DNA of 64,000 bases from Thalassovita aquimarina (GCF_018219815.1 NZ_JADMKU010000022.1:1-64000), one strand, 5' to 3'; positions 26,340 to 35,665 are shown, counted from the stretch's first letter. Made by a program: numbers and translations. Notes: generated by a model from the sequence alone, not told the origin.

Positions 26340-27598
26340 GTGTCCAGCTTCATACCCTGTCGAACGGTTTCCGGATCGTCACTGAACACATGCCCGGGCT
26401 GCAATCGGCCTCGATCGGGATCTGGGTGCTGGCCGGCGGCCGGCACGAGCGCCTGGAACAGAACGGCATCGCGCATTTCCTCGAACACATGGCGTTCAAG
26501 GGGACCAAGACCCGGACCCCGCTGCAGATCGCCGAGGAAATCGAGGATGTCGGCGGGTATCTCAACGCATATACCTCGCGCGAGGTGACGGCCTATTACG
26601 CCCGGGTGTTGCAGGCCGATGTGCCGCTGGCGCTGGACGTGTTGGCCGATATCGTGCTGAATCCGATTTTCGACGAGCGCGAAATCGAGGTCGAACGCAG
26701 CGTGATCCTGCAGGAAATCGGTCAGGCGCTGGATACGCCGGACGATGTGATCTTCGACTGGCTGCAGGAACAGGCCTATCCCGACCAACCGCTGGGCCGC
26801 ACCATCCTTGGCCCGGCCGAAAAGGTCGGCAGTTTCACCCGCGAGGATCTGGCGCGTTTCGTGGCCGAGCAATACGGGCCGGGACAGATGATCCTGTCGG
26901 CGGCCGGCGCGGTGGATCACGATGCGTTGGTGCGCGAGGCCGAAAAGCTGTTCGGCCACCTGTCGCCGCTGATTTCGGCAAATGTCGATGCGGCGCGGTT
27001 CCATGGCGGCGAATACCGCAAGGTGAAGGACCTGGAACAGGCGCATTTCGCCATGGGTTTCGAAGGGCCGGATTATGGCAGTGACCGGATTCATACCGCC
27101 CAGATCTACGCCAATGTCATGGGCGGCGGCATGTCGAGCCGGCTGTTCCAGGAAATCCGTGAAAAGCGGGGCCTGTGCTATACCATTTTCGCGCAGGCGG
27201 GGGCCTATGTCGACACCGGCATGATGACCGTCTATGCTGGCACGTCCGCCGATCAGCTGGAGCAGCTGTCAACCGTCACGCTGGACGAGATGAAGCGCGC
27301 CGCAGAGGACATGACGAGCGAGGAAATCGACCGCGCCCGCGCGCAGATGAAGGCCGGTTTGCTGATGGGGCTGGAAAGTCCAAGCAACCGGGCCGAACGG
27401 ATGGCGCGGATGGTGCAGATCTGGGGCCGGGTGCCCGACCTGGCCGAGGTGGTGGCGAAAATCGACGCCGTGGGCCTGAACGACGTCCGGGATTTTGCCG
27501 AACTGATGGCGGTGACGGCTCCGGCGGCGCTGGCGCTTTACGGTCCGGTGGACCGCGCCCCGAGCCTTGCGGAGTTGCAGGAAAGGCGCACCGCCTGA
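26336..27598 (+). CDS. M16-family zinc peptidase (processing-peptidase type)
   Basis: A 420-residue inverzincin resembling the mitochondrial processing peptidase beta subunit. The zinc site is HFLEH (H47, E50, H51) in GIAHFLEHMAFKGT, with the downstream glutamate in the VERSVILQEIGQA helix, so this copy should be active. The inactive C-terminal M16 half is also present (MGGGMSSRLFQEIREKRGLCY). It starts at GTG overlapping the thrC stop (GTGA). Bacterial substrates are poorly known; turnover of small peptides is the usual assumption. Confidence 0.92.
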   Translation: MSVQLHTLSNGFRIVTEHMPGLQSASIGIWVLAGGRHERLEQNGIAHFLEHMAFKGTKTRTPLQIAEEIEDVGGYLNAYTSREVTAYYARVLQADVPLALDVLADIVLNPIFDEREIEVERSVILQEIGQALDTPDDVIFDWLQEQAYPDQPLGRTILGPAEKVGSFTREDLARFVAEQYGPGQMILSAAGAVDHDALVREAEKLFGHLSPLISANVDAARFHGGEYRKVKDLEQAHFAMGFEGPDYGSDRIHTAQIYANVMGGGMSSRLFQEIREKRGLCYTIFAQAGAYVDTGMMTVYAGTSADQLEQLSTVTLDEMKRAAEDMTSEEIDRARAQMKAGLLMGLESPSNRAERMARMVQIWGRVPDLAEVVAKIDAVGLNDVRDFAELMAVTAPAALALYGPVDRAPSLAELQERRTA

Positions 27599-28182
27599 TG
27601 CTGAAGCTGAAACGACAGGTCCGGATCGAGACCGAACGCCTGACGTTGCGGCCCCCCGTGCATTCCGATTTCCGGGCCTGGTCCGACCTGCGCCGCACCA
27701 GCCGCACCTTCCTGAAACCCTGGGAACCGTCCTGGGCGCCCGACCATCTGGGCCGCAAGGCCTTCGCCAACCGGGTCTACTGGTCCAACCGGGCGGTCAA
27801 GAACGATACCGCGCTGCCGCTGTTCATGTTCCGCCGCGACGATACCTCGCTGGTGGGTGCGATCACGCTTGACCATATCCGCCGCGGTCCGGCGCAGGCG
27901 GGTACGCTGGGATATTGGATCGGCGAACAATTCGCCCGCCAGGGGTTCATGCGCGAAGCGATCGAAGCGCTGGTCCATCATTGCTTCCACCGCATGGACC
28001 TGAGCCGGATCGAAGCCGCCTGCCTGCCGGAAAACAGGCCATCGCGGGACCTGCTGGAAAAATGCGGTTTCAAATACGAAGGCGTGGCGCAAAGCTATCT
28101 GGAAATCGACGGGCGCTGGCGCACCCATGTGCTTTACGCCTGTATCCGGTTGGACCGGCGCGGGCGGACCGAACCGATCTGA
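27598..28182 (+). CDS. GNAT acetyltransferase (RimJ-like)
   Basis: A 194-residue N-acetyltransferase of the RimJ/RimL group that modifies N-termini of ribosomal or other proteins. Family features are IETERLTLRPPVHSDF at the start, GYWIGEQFARQGFMREAIEAL (acetyl-CoA loop) and RIEAACLPENRPSRDLLEKC. Its ATG overlaps the peptidase stop (TGATG), completing a chain SURF1-thrC-M16-GNAT of overlapping genes. The substrate cannot be named. Confidence 0.9.
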   Translation: MLKLKRQVRIETERLTLRPPVHSDFRAWSDLRRTSRTFLKPWEPSWAPDHLGRKAFANRVYWSNRAVKNDTALPLFMFRRDDTSLVGAITLDHIRRGPAQAGTLGYWIGEQFARQGFMREAIEALVHHCFHRMDLSRIEAACLPENRPSRDLLEKCGFKYEGVAQSYLEIDGRWRTHVLYACIRLDRRGRTEPI

Positions 28183-28286
28183 TCGCGGCCCCGGCCCAAA
28201 CCCGATGTATCGGGTGGCAGGGGCTTGAGGCGTGACAAATCCCCTGTCCGGTCTACCATTCCCGAACGGAAGGGAGGAACCGTGTC

Positions 28287-29114
28287 ATGATCCGAATTCT
28301 CACTACCCTGATTGCTCTGCTACTGGCCGGAACCGTGCAGGCCCAGACGCAAACCCAGACCCGCAAGCCCAGCCACTGCATCGCCATCGCCGATGCGGCG
28401 CCGGGGATCGAATACCTGCACAAGGCGTCGTTCCGCGATCCCTTGCCCAATCACACCGTTAGGATCAGCTATATCGCCCACGCTTCCTTCCTGATCCAAT
28501 CGCCCGGCGGCATCGGCGCGGTGACCGACTACACCGGCTTCATCGGCAACGTCGATTACATCCCCGACGTGGTAACCATGAACCACGCCCACGATACCCA
28601 CTGGACCGCCGCGCCGGACCCGGCGATCCCGCATGTGTTGCAGGGCTGGGGCCATGATCACGGCAAGGGGATCGATCACCATGTCGAGCTGGCCGATATG
28701 GTGATCCGCAACGTGTCGACCGATATCCGTTCCTTCGGCGGTGTCGAACCGAAAGGCAATTCGATCTTCGTCTTCGAAGTGGCGGGGCTGTGCATCGGAC
28801 ATCTGGGGCATCTGCATCACGAACCGGATGCCGCGCAATACGCCGCATTGGGCCGGCTCGACGTGGTGATGGCGCCGGTCGATGGCGGGCTGACGCTGGA
28901 CCTGGCCTCGATGATCCGGGTGCTGCAGCGGCTGAAATCCTCGGTGGTGATCCCGATGCACTGGTTCGGAGACGGCACCCTGTCGGTTTTCCTGCGCGGC
29001 ATCGGCGGCGAATTCGAGGTGGTGCAGACCGGGGACAGCGCGCTGGAACTGTCGCTCAGAACCCTGCCGCGTCAGCCCACGGTGATGGTGCTGCAACCGC
29101 GTTATCTGCGCTGA
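28287..29114 (+). CDS. Exported metallo-beta-lactamase-fold hydrolase
   Basis: A 275-residue periplasmic protein with a signal peptide (MIRILTTLIALLLAGTVQA). The metal motif is HAHDTH (in TMNHAHDTH), a HxHxDH-like form. Later histidines are in GHLGHLHHEPD and PMHWFGD, as in UlaG/RomA-type lactonase-like enzymes. No recognisable lactamase features beyond the fold, so antibiotic hydrolysis is not implied. AGGGAGGAACC precedes the start. The substrate is unknown. Confidence 0.82.
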   Translation: MIRILTTLIALLLAGTVQAQTQTQTRKPSHCIAIADAAPGIEYLHKASFRDPLPNHTVRISYIAHASFLIQSPGGIGAVTDYTGFIGNVDYIPDVVTMNHAHDTHWTAAPDPAIPHVLQGWGHDHGKGIDHHVELADMVIRNVSTDIRSFGGVEPKGNSIFVFEVAGLCIGHLGHLHHEPDAAQYAALGRLDVVMAPVDGGLTLDLASMIRVLQRLKSSVVIPMHWFGDGTLSVFLRGIGGEFEVVQTGDSALELSLRTLPRQPTVMVLQPRYLR

Positions 29115-29153
29115 GGGCTGGACGGCGCGCGCGATCCTGCTAATCCTGTCGCC

Positions 29154-30569
29154 ATGACCCTGACCCCTGTAACCCCCGCCTTTCTAGACACGCTGCGCGC
29201 GGATCTGCCTGAACGATGTTTTCGCCCCATTGAGCCGCGCTATCTCGAAGAACCGCGCGGCCATTGGCAGGGGCAGGCCGGGGCCGTCATCGCACCTGAA
29301 AGCGCCGATCAAGTGGCTACCGTGCTGCGCGCGGCGAATGCCGCCCGTGTCGGTGTAATCCCCTATGGCGGCGGTACCGGGCTGGTCGGCGGGCAGATCA
29401 TGACCGAAGGCCCCGCGCCGCTTCTGCTGTCGCTGGAACGGATGACGGCGATCCGCGCGGTCTATCCGGAAGAAAACGTGCTGGTGGCCGAGGCGGGCGC
29501 GATCCTGCAGGACATCCACGCCGCCGCCGAAGCGGTCGACCGTTTGTTCCCGATGACCATCGCTGCAAAAGGATCGGCGCGGATCGGCGGTTGCCTGTCC
29601 ACCAATGCGGGCGGGGTCAACGTGCTGCGCTACGGCAACACGCGCGAGTTGACGCTGGGGATCGAGGCGGTGCTGCCCGACGGGCGCATCCTGAACGGGC
29701 TGACGCGGCTGAGGAAGGACAATACCGGCTACGACCTGCGCGACCTCATGATCGGGGCCGAGGGCACCTTGGGCGTCATCACCGCCGCCGCGCTTAAACT
29801 GGCGCCGCGCCCGGCGGGCGAAGGCACCGCGCTGATGGTGGTCGAAAACCCCGCCGCCGCGCTGTCGCTGCTGTCGCTGGCGCGCGATCACATGGGCGAG
29901 GGCGTGTCGGCGTTTGAGCTGATGCACGGCACCGGGCTCGATTTCCTGGCCGAAAAACTGCCGCAACTGCGCCGTCCCTTCCCCGAAAATCCGCACTGGA
30001 TGGTGTTGATCGATGTGGGCCTCGCCCGCGGGCTGGACCCGGCCGAGGCGCTGGAGGCACTGTTTGCCGCCGGGCTGGAGGCGGGGCTGGTGTCGGACGG
30101 GCTGATCGCGCAGTCCGAACAGCAGCGCCACGAGTTCTGGGACGTCCGCGAACAGATCCCCGAAGCCAACCGCATGATCGGTTCGATCAGCTCGCACGAC
30201 ATCTCGCTGCCGCTCAGCGCGATCCCCGAATTCATCGAAAAGGGCGATGCCATCCTGCGCGCCATGGGCGATTTCCGCCTCAACTGCTTCGGCCATCTGG
30301 GTGACGGCAACCTGCATTACAACGTCTTCCCCGCCAAGGGGCGGCAGAAATCCGATTATCCGGGCGCGCGCGACGCGGTGCAGCGCGCGGTGCATGATCT
30401 GGTGCACGAATTCGGCGGATCGTTCAGCGCCGAACACGGGGTCGGGCGGCTGAAGGTGGGCGACCTGGAGCGCTACGGCGACCCGGTCAAGCTGCAGATG
30501 ATGCGCACCATCAAGACCGCCTTCGATCCCAATAGCATCATGAATCCCGGCGCCGTCCTGCGCGCCTGA
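29154..30569 (+). CDS. FAD-linked 2-hydroxyacid oxidase/dehydrogenase (GlcD/D-2-HGDH type)
   Basis: A 471-residue flavoprotein of the FAD_binding_4 plus FAD-oxidase-C class. The FAD site is in VGVIPYGGGTGLVGGQ and GGCLSTNAGGVNVLRYGN, and the C-terminal domain has FGHLGDGNLHYNVF and EHGVGRLKVGDLERY. Relatives oxidise D-lactate, D-2-hydroxyglutarate or glycolate. The single-subunit arrangement with no GlcE or GlcF partner nearby favours D-2-hydroxyglutarate or D-lactate over glycolate, but this is inference. Confidence 0.88.
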   Translation: MTLTPVTPAFLDTLRADLPERCFRPIEPRYLEEPRGHWQGQAGAVIAPESADQVATVLRAANAARVGVIPYGGGTGLVGGQIMTEGPAPLLLSLERMTAIRAVYPEENVLVAEAGAILQDIHAAAEAVDRLFPMTIAAKGSARIGGCLSTNAGGVNVLRYGNTRELTLGIEAVLPDGRILNGLTRLRKDNTGYDLRDLMIGAEGTLGVITAAALKLAPRPAGEGTALMVVENPAAALSLLSLARDHMGEGVSAFELMHGTGLDFLAEKLPQLRRPFPENPHWMVLIDVGLARGLDPAEALEALFAAGLEAGLVSDGLIAQSEQQRHEFWDVREQIPEANRMIGSISSHDISLPLSAIPEFIEKGDAILRAMGDFRLNCFGHLGDGNLHYNVFPAKGRQKSDYPGARDAVQRAVHDLVHEFGGSFSAEHGVGRLKVGDLERYGDPVKLQMMRTIKTAFDPNSIMNPGAVLRA

Positions 30570-30570
30570 T

Positions 30571-30620
30571 CCTTCTTCTTTTCACAAATATCCCGGGGGT
30601 TTGGGGGCTGGCTCCCAATC
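30571..30620. repeat. Dispersed palindromic intergenic repeat, copy B (partial)
   Basis: The A/G-rich tail and the AAATATCCCGGGGG core seen in copy A appear here in the opposite orientation (CTTCTTCTTTTCACAAATAT onward). The GC-rich stems are degenerate. It lies between convergent genes and could end transcription. Confidence 0.6.
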
Positions 30621-30637
30621 CCGGCCTCACGCCCGCG

Positions 30638-31180
30638 TCACAGCCCTTCGAAGGCGCAAAGCGCATGCACATCCATGCCCATGCCCTCCAGCCGCTTGCG
30701 CCCGCCCAGTTCCGGCAGGTCGACCACGAAGGCGCAGCCGACGATCTGCCCGCCCAGCCGTTCGACCAGCTTGATCCCCGCCTCGGCGGTGCCGCCGGTG
30801 GCCAACAAGTCGTCGACCAGCAGGATGGTTTCGCCCGCCTCGATCGCGTCATCGTGGATTTCCACGATCGCCTCGCCGTATTCCAGCTGGTATTCTTGGC
30901 TGATCGTGGTGTGCGGCAGCTTGCCCTTCTTGCGGATCGGCACGAAACCGGTGCCCAGCTGATGCGCCACCGCGCCGCCCAGGATGAAACCGCGCGCTTC
31001 CAGCCCCACCACCTTGTCGATGCGCCGCCCGGCATAGGGGTGCAGCATCTGGTCGACCGCCATGCGGAACCCGCGCGGATCGGCGAACAGCGTGGTCACG
31101 TCGCGGAACATGATCCCTTCATGCGGGAAGTCGACGATGGTGCGGATGTAATCCTTGACGGTTTTGTGGGTCTGCGCCAT
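30638..31180 (-). CDS. apt: Adenine phosphoribosyltransferase
   Basis: Salvages adenine to AMP using PRPP. The 180-residue protein has the PRPP loop [11 protein letters not shown] near residue 125 and the family stretches [14 protein letters not shown] and [13 protein letters not shown]. The start at 31180 ([11 protein letters not shown]) removes a 21-residue extension that has no family match. It is upstream of, and in the same direction as, nothing else close, but mtnP lies 289 bases behind it; MTA breakdown by MtnP yields the adenine that Apt reuses, so the pairing is meaningful. Confidence 0.95.
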   Translation of the reverse strand: MAQTHKTVKDYIRTIVDFPHEGIMFRDVTTLFADPRGFRMAVDQMLHPYAGRRIDKVVGLEARGFILGGAVAHQLGTGFVPIRKKGKLPHTTISQEYQLEYGEAIVEIHDDAIEAGETILLVDDLLATGGTAEAGIKLVERLGGQIVGCAFVVDLPELGGRKRLEGMGMDVHALCAFEGL

Positions 31181-31423
31181 GGGACGGCCTTTCCTTGAAA
31201 CTCTTGCCGCAGCCGGTTTGACAAGGCCGGGCCGGGGTTTCAAGGGGGCGAAGCGATCAACGCCGTCCGAAGCGGTAGTGCCGATGCGTTATCTCACGGA
31301 AACCGGGAAAAAAGCCGGCAGAATCTGTTGGGCAACCCATGGGCATGCGGCCGGATCGGAACCAGCGCCACACCTGCGCGCCCTGCCTGCAGCAAGTATC
31401 ACCGTCCGGTCGCAGGCGCGAAC

Positions 31424-31440
31424 GGCCCCGAAACGGGGCC
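31424..31440 (-). terminator. Hairpin downstream of mtnP
   Basis: Perfect 7-base arms GGCCCCG (31424-31430) and CGGGGCC (31434-31440) with a 3-base loop, about 30 bases past the mtnP stop codon. No T run. The remaining 240 bases up to apt hold no gene that I can see and presumably carry its promoter. Confidence 0.5.
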
Positions 31441-31469
31441 TCGCGCTTGTTCACCCCGAGGGCGCGTGC

Positions 31470-32339
31470 TCAGAGAACCCGCCCCGCCACCGCGTCGAGC
31501 TTCGCCACCATTTCCGGGTCGCGCGCGTCCGGTGCGGTCAGGATGGCATATTCCAGCGCCCGGTCGCAGCCATGCGGGCAGGCGTCGCGTTCGGCGCCCA
31601 GCAGCGCGGGCAGGCGCTTCACCAGGTTGCGGCCCTTGTCGGCATTGCCGGTCAGCGTGGCGATGATGTCGGAAATGTCCACCTCGCCGTGATGCGGGTG
31701 CCAGCTGTCGTAATCGGTGATCATCGCGACGGAGGCATAGCAAAGCTCGGCTTCGCGGGCGAGTTTCGCCTCGGGCATGTTGGTCATGCCGATCACGTCG
31801 CAGCCCCAGCTTTCGCGGTAGAGATTGGATTCGGCCAGCGACGAAAACTGTGGCCCTTCCATCGCCAGGTAAGTCCCGCCCTTGTGCACGGTGATCCCGG
31901 CGTCTTTCGCCGCCGAATAGCAGGCCTCCGACAAGCGCGGGCAGGTCGGGTGGGCGACGCTGACATGGGCGACGCAGCCGGTGCCGAAGAAGCTCTTTTC
32001 GCGGGCGAAGGTGCGGTCGATGAACTGATCGACGATGACGAAATCGCCCGGCGCCATTTCCTCGCGGAACGATCCGCAGGCGGACACCGAAATCACGTCG
32101 GTCACGCCCAGCCGTTTCAGCGCGTCGATATTGGCGCGGTAGGGCACGGTGGAGGGCGAATGGACGTGGCCGCGGCCGTGGCGCGGCAGGAAGGCCATTT
32201 TCACACCCTCGTAGACGCCGGTCAGGATCTGGTCCGACGGTGCCCCCCAGGGGCCGGTCACGGTGGTCCATTCCGCCCGTTCCAGCCCGTCGATGTCGTA
32301 GATGCCCGAGCCGCCGATGACGCCGATATACGTGTCCAT
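31470..32339 (-). CDS. mtnP: S-methyl-5'-thioadenosine phosphorylase
   Basis: Splits methylthioadenosine into adenine and methylthioribose-1-phosphate in methionine salvage. The 289-residue protein begins with the phosphate loop IGVIGGSGIYDIDGLE. It has FLPRHGRGHVHSPSTVPYRAN, ISVSACGSFREEMAPGDFV and the base-binding MEGPQFSSLAES plus VIGMTNMPEAKLAREAELCYA, all as in the MTAP/PNP family. No other methionine-salvage genes are in the window; adenine would feed Apt, encoded just downstream. Confidence 0.95.
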   Translation of the reverse strand: MDTYIGVIGGSGIYDIDGLERAEWTTVTGPWGAPSDQILTGVYEGVKMAFLPRHGRGHVHSPSTVPYRANIDALKRLGVTDVISVSACGSFREEMAPGDFVIVDQFIDRTFAREKSFFGTGCVAHVSVAHPTCPRLSEACYSAAKDAGITVHKGGTYLAMEGPQFSSLAESNLYRESWGCDVIGMTNMPEAKLAREAELCYASVAMITDYDSWHPHHGEVDISDIIATLTGNADKGRNLVKRLPALLGAERDACPHGCDRALEYAILTAPDARDPEMVAKLDAVAGRVL

Positions 32340-32406
32340 TTGCCTGTATCCCCTGTTGCTTCGACGTCAGATTACGCAGGTGCTCCCCGGTGGCAAGGGG
32401 GCGTTC

Positions 32407-33012
32407 TCAATCGTCGGGCCGTGTCAGAGAAAACAGGTCGCGGATCACCGAATAATCGCGATAGCCCAGCCGTGTCAGCGGCTGGTAGGTGGTCACGTCG
32501 AATACCCCGTCCTTCAGGCATTCGTCGCTCATATGCACGCCAGTCACTTCGCCGATCACCATGCGGTTGGCGTCGCCGGCAAGTTCGACAATCTGCAACA
32601 ACTTGCATTCCAGCACCGCCGGGGCGGCCGCGACATAGGCGCAGGGGATGGTCCGGCATTCCGCTTTGTCCAGCCCGGCATGGGCGAATTCATCCTGTAT
32701 GGCGGGCAGGGTGGCGGAACTGGCATTCATCGCGTCGCGCAAGGCGTAGGACACGACATTGACCGCGAAAACGCCGGTGTCGCGGATATTGGCGACGCTG
32801 TCCTTTGTGTCGGCCTGATCCGGTTTCTTGCCGGTGGAACAGAACATCACCTGCGGCGGGGTGTAGGCCACCGCGTTGAAGAAGGAATAGGGGGCGAGGT
32901 TGTCATGCCCGTCGCTGCTGCGGGTGGAAATCCATCCGATCGGGCGCGGGGTGACGATGGCGTTGAACGGATTGTGCGGCAATCCGTGCCCGTCTTTGGG
33001 TTCATAGAACAT
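32407..33012 (-). CDS. Flavin reductase-like FMN-binding protein
   Basis: A 201-residue split-barrel protein of the DIM6/NTAB family. FMN-binding stretches are IVTPRPIGWISTRSSDGHDNLAPYSF (shown split: IVTPRPIGWI, then NLAPYSFF) and FAVNVVSYALRDAMNASSA. Members reduce flavins or act as reductases for two-component oxygenases. No partner oxygenase is next to it; a P450 lies 1.5 kb away on the other strand but would need a different redox partner. Function beyond FMN binding is open. Confidence 0.85.
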   Translation of the reverse strand: MFYEPKDGHGLPHNPFNAIVTPRPIGWISTRSSDGHDNLAPYSFFNAVAYTPPQVMFCSTGKKPDQADTKDSVANIRDTGVFAVNVVSYALRDAMNASSATLPAIQDEFAHAGLDKAECRTIPCAYVAAAPAVLECKLLQIVELAGDANRMVIGEVTGVHMSDECLKDGVFDVTTYQPLTRLGYRDYSVIRDLFSLTRPDD

Positions 33013-33125
33013 CTGCCCTTCGCCTCCTGTCCGCGACTGCCCTTTGTGGTTTGTGTCAGACCTAGCGCCGTGCTAGGGGCGTTTCCACCCGAAAGTCAAA
33101 TACCGATTGGAAAAATCGAGGTCCC

Positions 33126-33614
33126 GTGTACACGCTGAAACCAGAAACAGCCGAGGATTGGTGGGAAGTCGAGGCGCTTTACGACCTGTGTTTCGCGCCC
33201 GGGCGGACCGCCCTGTCCTCGTACCGGCTGCGCGACGGGGTCGAACCGGTCAAGGCGCTATCGCTGGTGGCGCGCGACGGCGACGGGATTCTGGCCGGCG
33301 CGATCCGGTTCTGGCCGGTGCTGATCGGCGGCACGCCCGCGCTTCTGCTGGGGCCGGTGGCGGTGCACCCGACGCGGCAGGGCGAAGGCTTGGGCGGCTT
33401 GCTGATCCAGTCCAGCCTGGAACGGGGCCGGGCCGAGGGCTGGGACAGGGTGATGCTGGTGGGCGATGCGCCTTATTACCGCCGCTTCGGGTTCGAGAAG
33501 CTCGAGGGCGTGATCATGCCGCCGCCGACCAATCCGGACAGGGTGCTGGGATGCGCCCTGCGCGACGGCGCCTGGGACGGCGTCACGGGCGAGGTCACCC
33601 GCTTCGACGCTTGA
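33126..33614 (+). CDS. GNAT acetyltransferase (YhbS-like)
   Basis: A 162-residue N-acetyltransferase starting at GTG. The acetyl-CoA loop is VAVHPTRQGEGLGGLLIQ and the late motif DAPYYRRFGFEKLEG matches the YhbS group. The substrate is unknown. It is followed 52 bases later by the EcsC-family gene on the same strand. The weak upstream ribosome site makes the exact start less certain. Confidence 0.87.
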   Translation: MYTLKPETAEDWWEVEALYDLCFAPGRTALSSYRLRDGVEPVKALSLVARDGDGILAGAIRFWPVLIGGTPALLLGPVAVHPTRQGEGLGGLLIQSSLERGRAEGWDRVMLVGDAPYYRRFGFEKLEGVIMPPPTNPDRVLGCALRDGAWDGVTGEVTRFDA

Positions 33615-33665
33615 AGCCGGGCCGAACATGTCCATCTTTTAGACAGGACAGGAGGCCCCAAACCC

Positions 33666-34433
33666 ATGCTGATCGAAGACGCGTCGACCGAAGTGTTTGA
33701 TCTGGAAACGGAACTGGACGCGCTGGCCAACCGCTACCGTAAGGCCGGCGGCGTCGGTATCCAGGTGCTGAACATGATCGGCGGGCAGGCCGAACAGCTG
33801 CTTAACCGGTTGCCGGGGCCGATCCGTGCCAATCTGGACGGGGCGACCGAAAAGGCGCTGACCCTGTCGATGAAGGCGGCGCATCGGTCGCGCGGCGTGA
33901 TCGGCGATCAGCCGGGATGGCTGACCACCACCGTGACGACGGCGATGGGGGCGGCCGGCGGATTTGGTGGCTTGCCGTCGGCGCTGGCGGAATTGCCGGT
34001 GACCACCACCATTCTTTTACGCGGAATTCAGACTGTTGCGGCGGAACAGGGTTTCGACCCGGCGGCGGAAAACGTGCAGTTTGATTGCATTCGGGTCTTC
34101 GGATCGGCCGGGCCGCTGGACCATGACGACGGGGCTGATATGGCCTTTCTAACCGCCCGCATGGCGTTGCGCGGGTCCAGCCTGCAATCATTGATCGTGA
34201 AGGTCGCGCCGCGGCTGGCGCATGTGCTGGGCCAGAAGCTTGCGGCGCAGACGGTGCCGGTACTGGGCGCGATGGCGGGGGCGGCGACGAATTACGCCTA
34301 CACCAGTTACTATCAGGACATGGCGCATGTGCATTTCCGCCTGCGCCGGCTGGCGATCGAGGCGGACCTGCCGCAGGACTTCCTGATCGGGGAATTGCGC
34401 GAACGGGTGGCCGGGGAGGTTGCCAAGTCCTGA
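33666..34433 (+). CDS. EcsC-family protein
   Basis: A 255-residue protein of the EcsC family, named from the Bacillus ecs ABC-transporter locus; the biochemical role is unknown. It has several amphipathic or weakly hydrophobic helices (TTTVTTAMGAAGGFGGLPSALAELPVTTTILLRG, seen in parts) and the family core around IFGSAGPLDHDDGADMAF-like sequence. It is likely peripheral on the inner membrane. AGGACAGGAGG precedes the start. It is followed by the P450 gene on the same strand. Confidence 0.85.
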   Translation: MLIEDASTEVFDLETELDALANRYRKAGGVGIQVLNMIGGQAEQLLNRLPGPIRANLDGATEKALTLSMKAAHRSRGVIGDQPGWLTTTVTTAMGAAGGFGGLPSALAELPVTTTILLRGIQTVAAEQGFDPAAENVQFDCIRVFGSAGPLDHDDGADMAFLTARMALRGSSLQSLIVKVAPRLAHVLGQKLAAQTVPVLGAMAGAATNYAYTSYYQDMAHVHFRLRRLAIEADLPQDFLIGELRERVAGEVAKS

Positions 34434-34500
34434 TCCCGTCGTTCGGAACGGCTTGCCGTCGGGACTGTCCTGCAGCAGTCTCGGGGTGGGAGGAAAGCAC

Positions 34501-35661
34501 ATGTCCGACGCGCCGGTTTACGATATCGATCCCAAGAGGTTCTGGACCGACCCCTATCCCGATCTGGCGCGGATGCGGGCCGAGGCGCCGATCTGCTATG
34601 TGCCGCAACTGGGCGCCACGCTGATCACCCGGCGCGACGATATCTTTGCCAACGAAAAAGTCGTCGAGGTGTTTTCGTCGGACCAGCCGGAGGGATTGAT
34701 GACCGTGCTGATGGGGCAGAACATGATGCGCAAGGATGGCGATGCTCACATGCACGAACGCCGCGTGATCTTCCCCACCGTGTCGCCAAAGACGGTGAAG
34801 ACTGTCTGGAAAGCGCAGTTCGAAGACGCGACCGCGCGGGCGCTGGACCGGCTGGCGGGGCGGGATCGGGCCGATCTGGTCAAGGAATTCGCGATGGAGG
34901 TCAGCGCCGAGGCGCTGAAATCCATCACCGGGCTGACCAACATGGACTGGCGTGAAATGGATCGGGTCAGCCAGGGCATGATCGACGGTTGCGCCAATTA
35001 TGCGGGCGATCCGGCAGTGACCGCCAATTGCAACGACTGCACCGCCTCGATCGACCGCCATATCAGCGCAAGGATGGACGCGTTGCAGGCCGATCCGGAC
35101 CTGTCTCTGATCGCGGTGCAGATGCAGGCGGGGATCGATGAAGCGCAGATGCGCGCCAATGTGAAGCTGGCAATCTCGGGCGGGCAGAACGAACCGCGCG
35201 ATGCCATCGCCGGGGCAGCCTGGGCGCTGCTGAGCCATCCCGAATGGCTGCAGGCGGTGCGGGCGGGCGACATCACCTGGCTGCAGGTATTCGAGGAATA
35301 CGCCCGCTGGATCAGCCCGATCGGCATGTCGCCGCGGCGCATTGCCAAGGCCCATGACCTGAACGGAATCCGGCTCGACCCCGGGGACCGGCTGTTTTTC
35401 ATGTTCGGTTCCGGCAACCGGGACGAAACCGTGTTTGCCCGCCCGGATATCTTCGATCCGACGCAAGATATCGCCGCCGCGATCTCCTTCGGAGCCGGGC
35501 CGCATTTCTGCGCCGGGGCCTGGGCGTCGCGCTGCCTGATCGCCGAGGTCGCGCTGCCGATGCTGTTCGGCAGGTTCCCAGGCATCGCATTGGCGGGCGA
35601 AGCCCCCTTTGGTGGCTGGGCCTTCCGTGGGCCGTTGTCGGTGCCGGTGCGATTGCGCTGA
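34501..35661 (+). CDS. Cytochrome P450
   Basis: A soluble 386-residue heme monooxygenase. The heme cysteine is C337 in FGAGPHFCAGAWASR, and the ExxR pair is in EEYARWISP. The I-helix oxygen-activation motif reads SGGQNEPRD, not the usual (A/G)Gx(D/E)T(T/S); Thr is missing. That may mean a different proton path or peroxide chemistry. GGGAGGAAAGC precedes the ATG at 34501, so a 27-residue longer frame was rejected. No ferredoxin or reductase gene is nearby. Substrate unknown. Confidence 0.92.
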   Translation: MSDAPVYDIDPKRFWTDPYPDLARMRAEAPICYVPQLGATLITRRDDIFANEKVVEVFSSDQPEGLMTVLMGQNMMRKDGDAHMHERRVIFPTVSPKTVKTVWKAQFEDATARALDRLAGRDRADLVKEFAMEVSAEALKSITGLTNMDWREMDRVSQGMIDGCANYAGDPAVTANCNDCTASIDRHISARMDALQADPDLSLIAVQMQAGIDEAQMRANVKLAISGGQNEPRDAIAGAAWALLSHPEWLQAVRAGDITWLQVFEEYARWISPIGMSPRRIAKAHDLNGIRLDPGDRLFFMFGSGNRDETVFARPDIFDPTQDIAAAISFGAGPHFCAGAWASRCLIAEVALPMLFGRFPGIALAGEAPFGGWAFRGPLSVPVRLR

Positions 35662-35665
35662 ACGC

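Noticed and set aside
28287-29114. Metallo-beta-lactamase fold as an antibiotic-resistance enzyme
   Set aside because: The sequence resembles UlaG-type hydrolases, and no features specific to class B lactamases were seen.
31155-32762. 535-residue plus-strand frame opposite mtnP and the flavin reductase gene
   Set aside because: It covers two well-supported minus-strand genes and has no family features.
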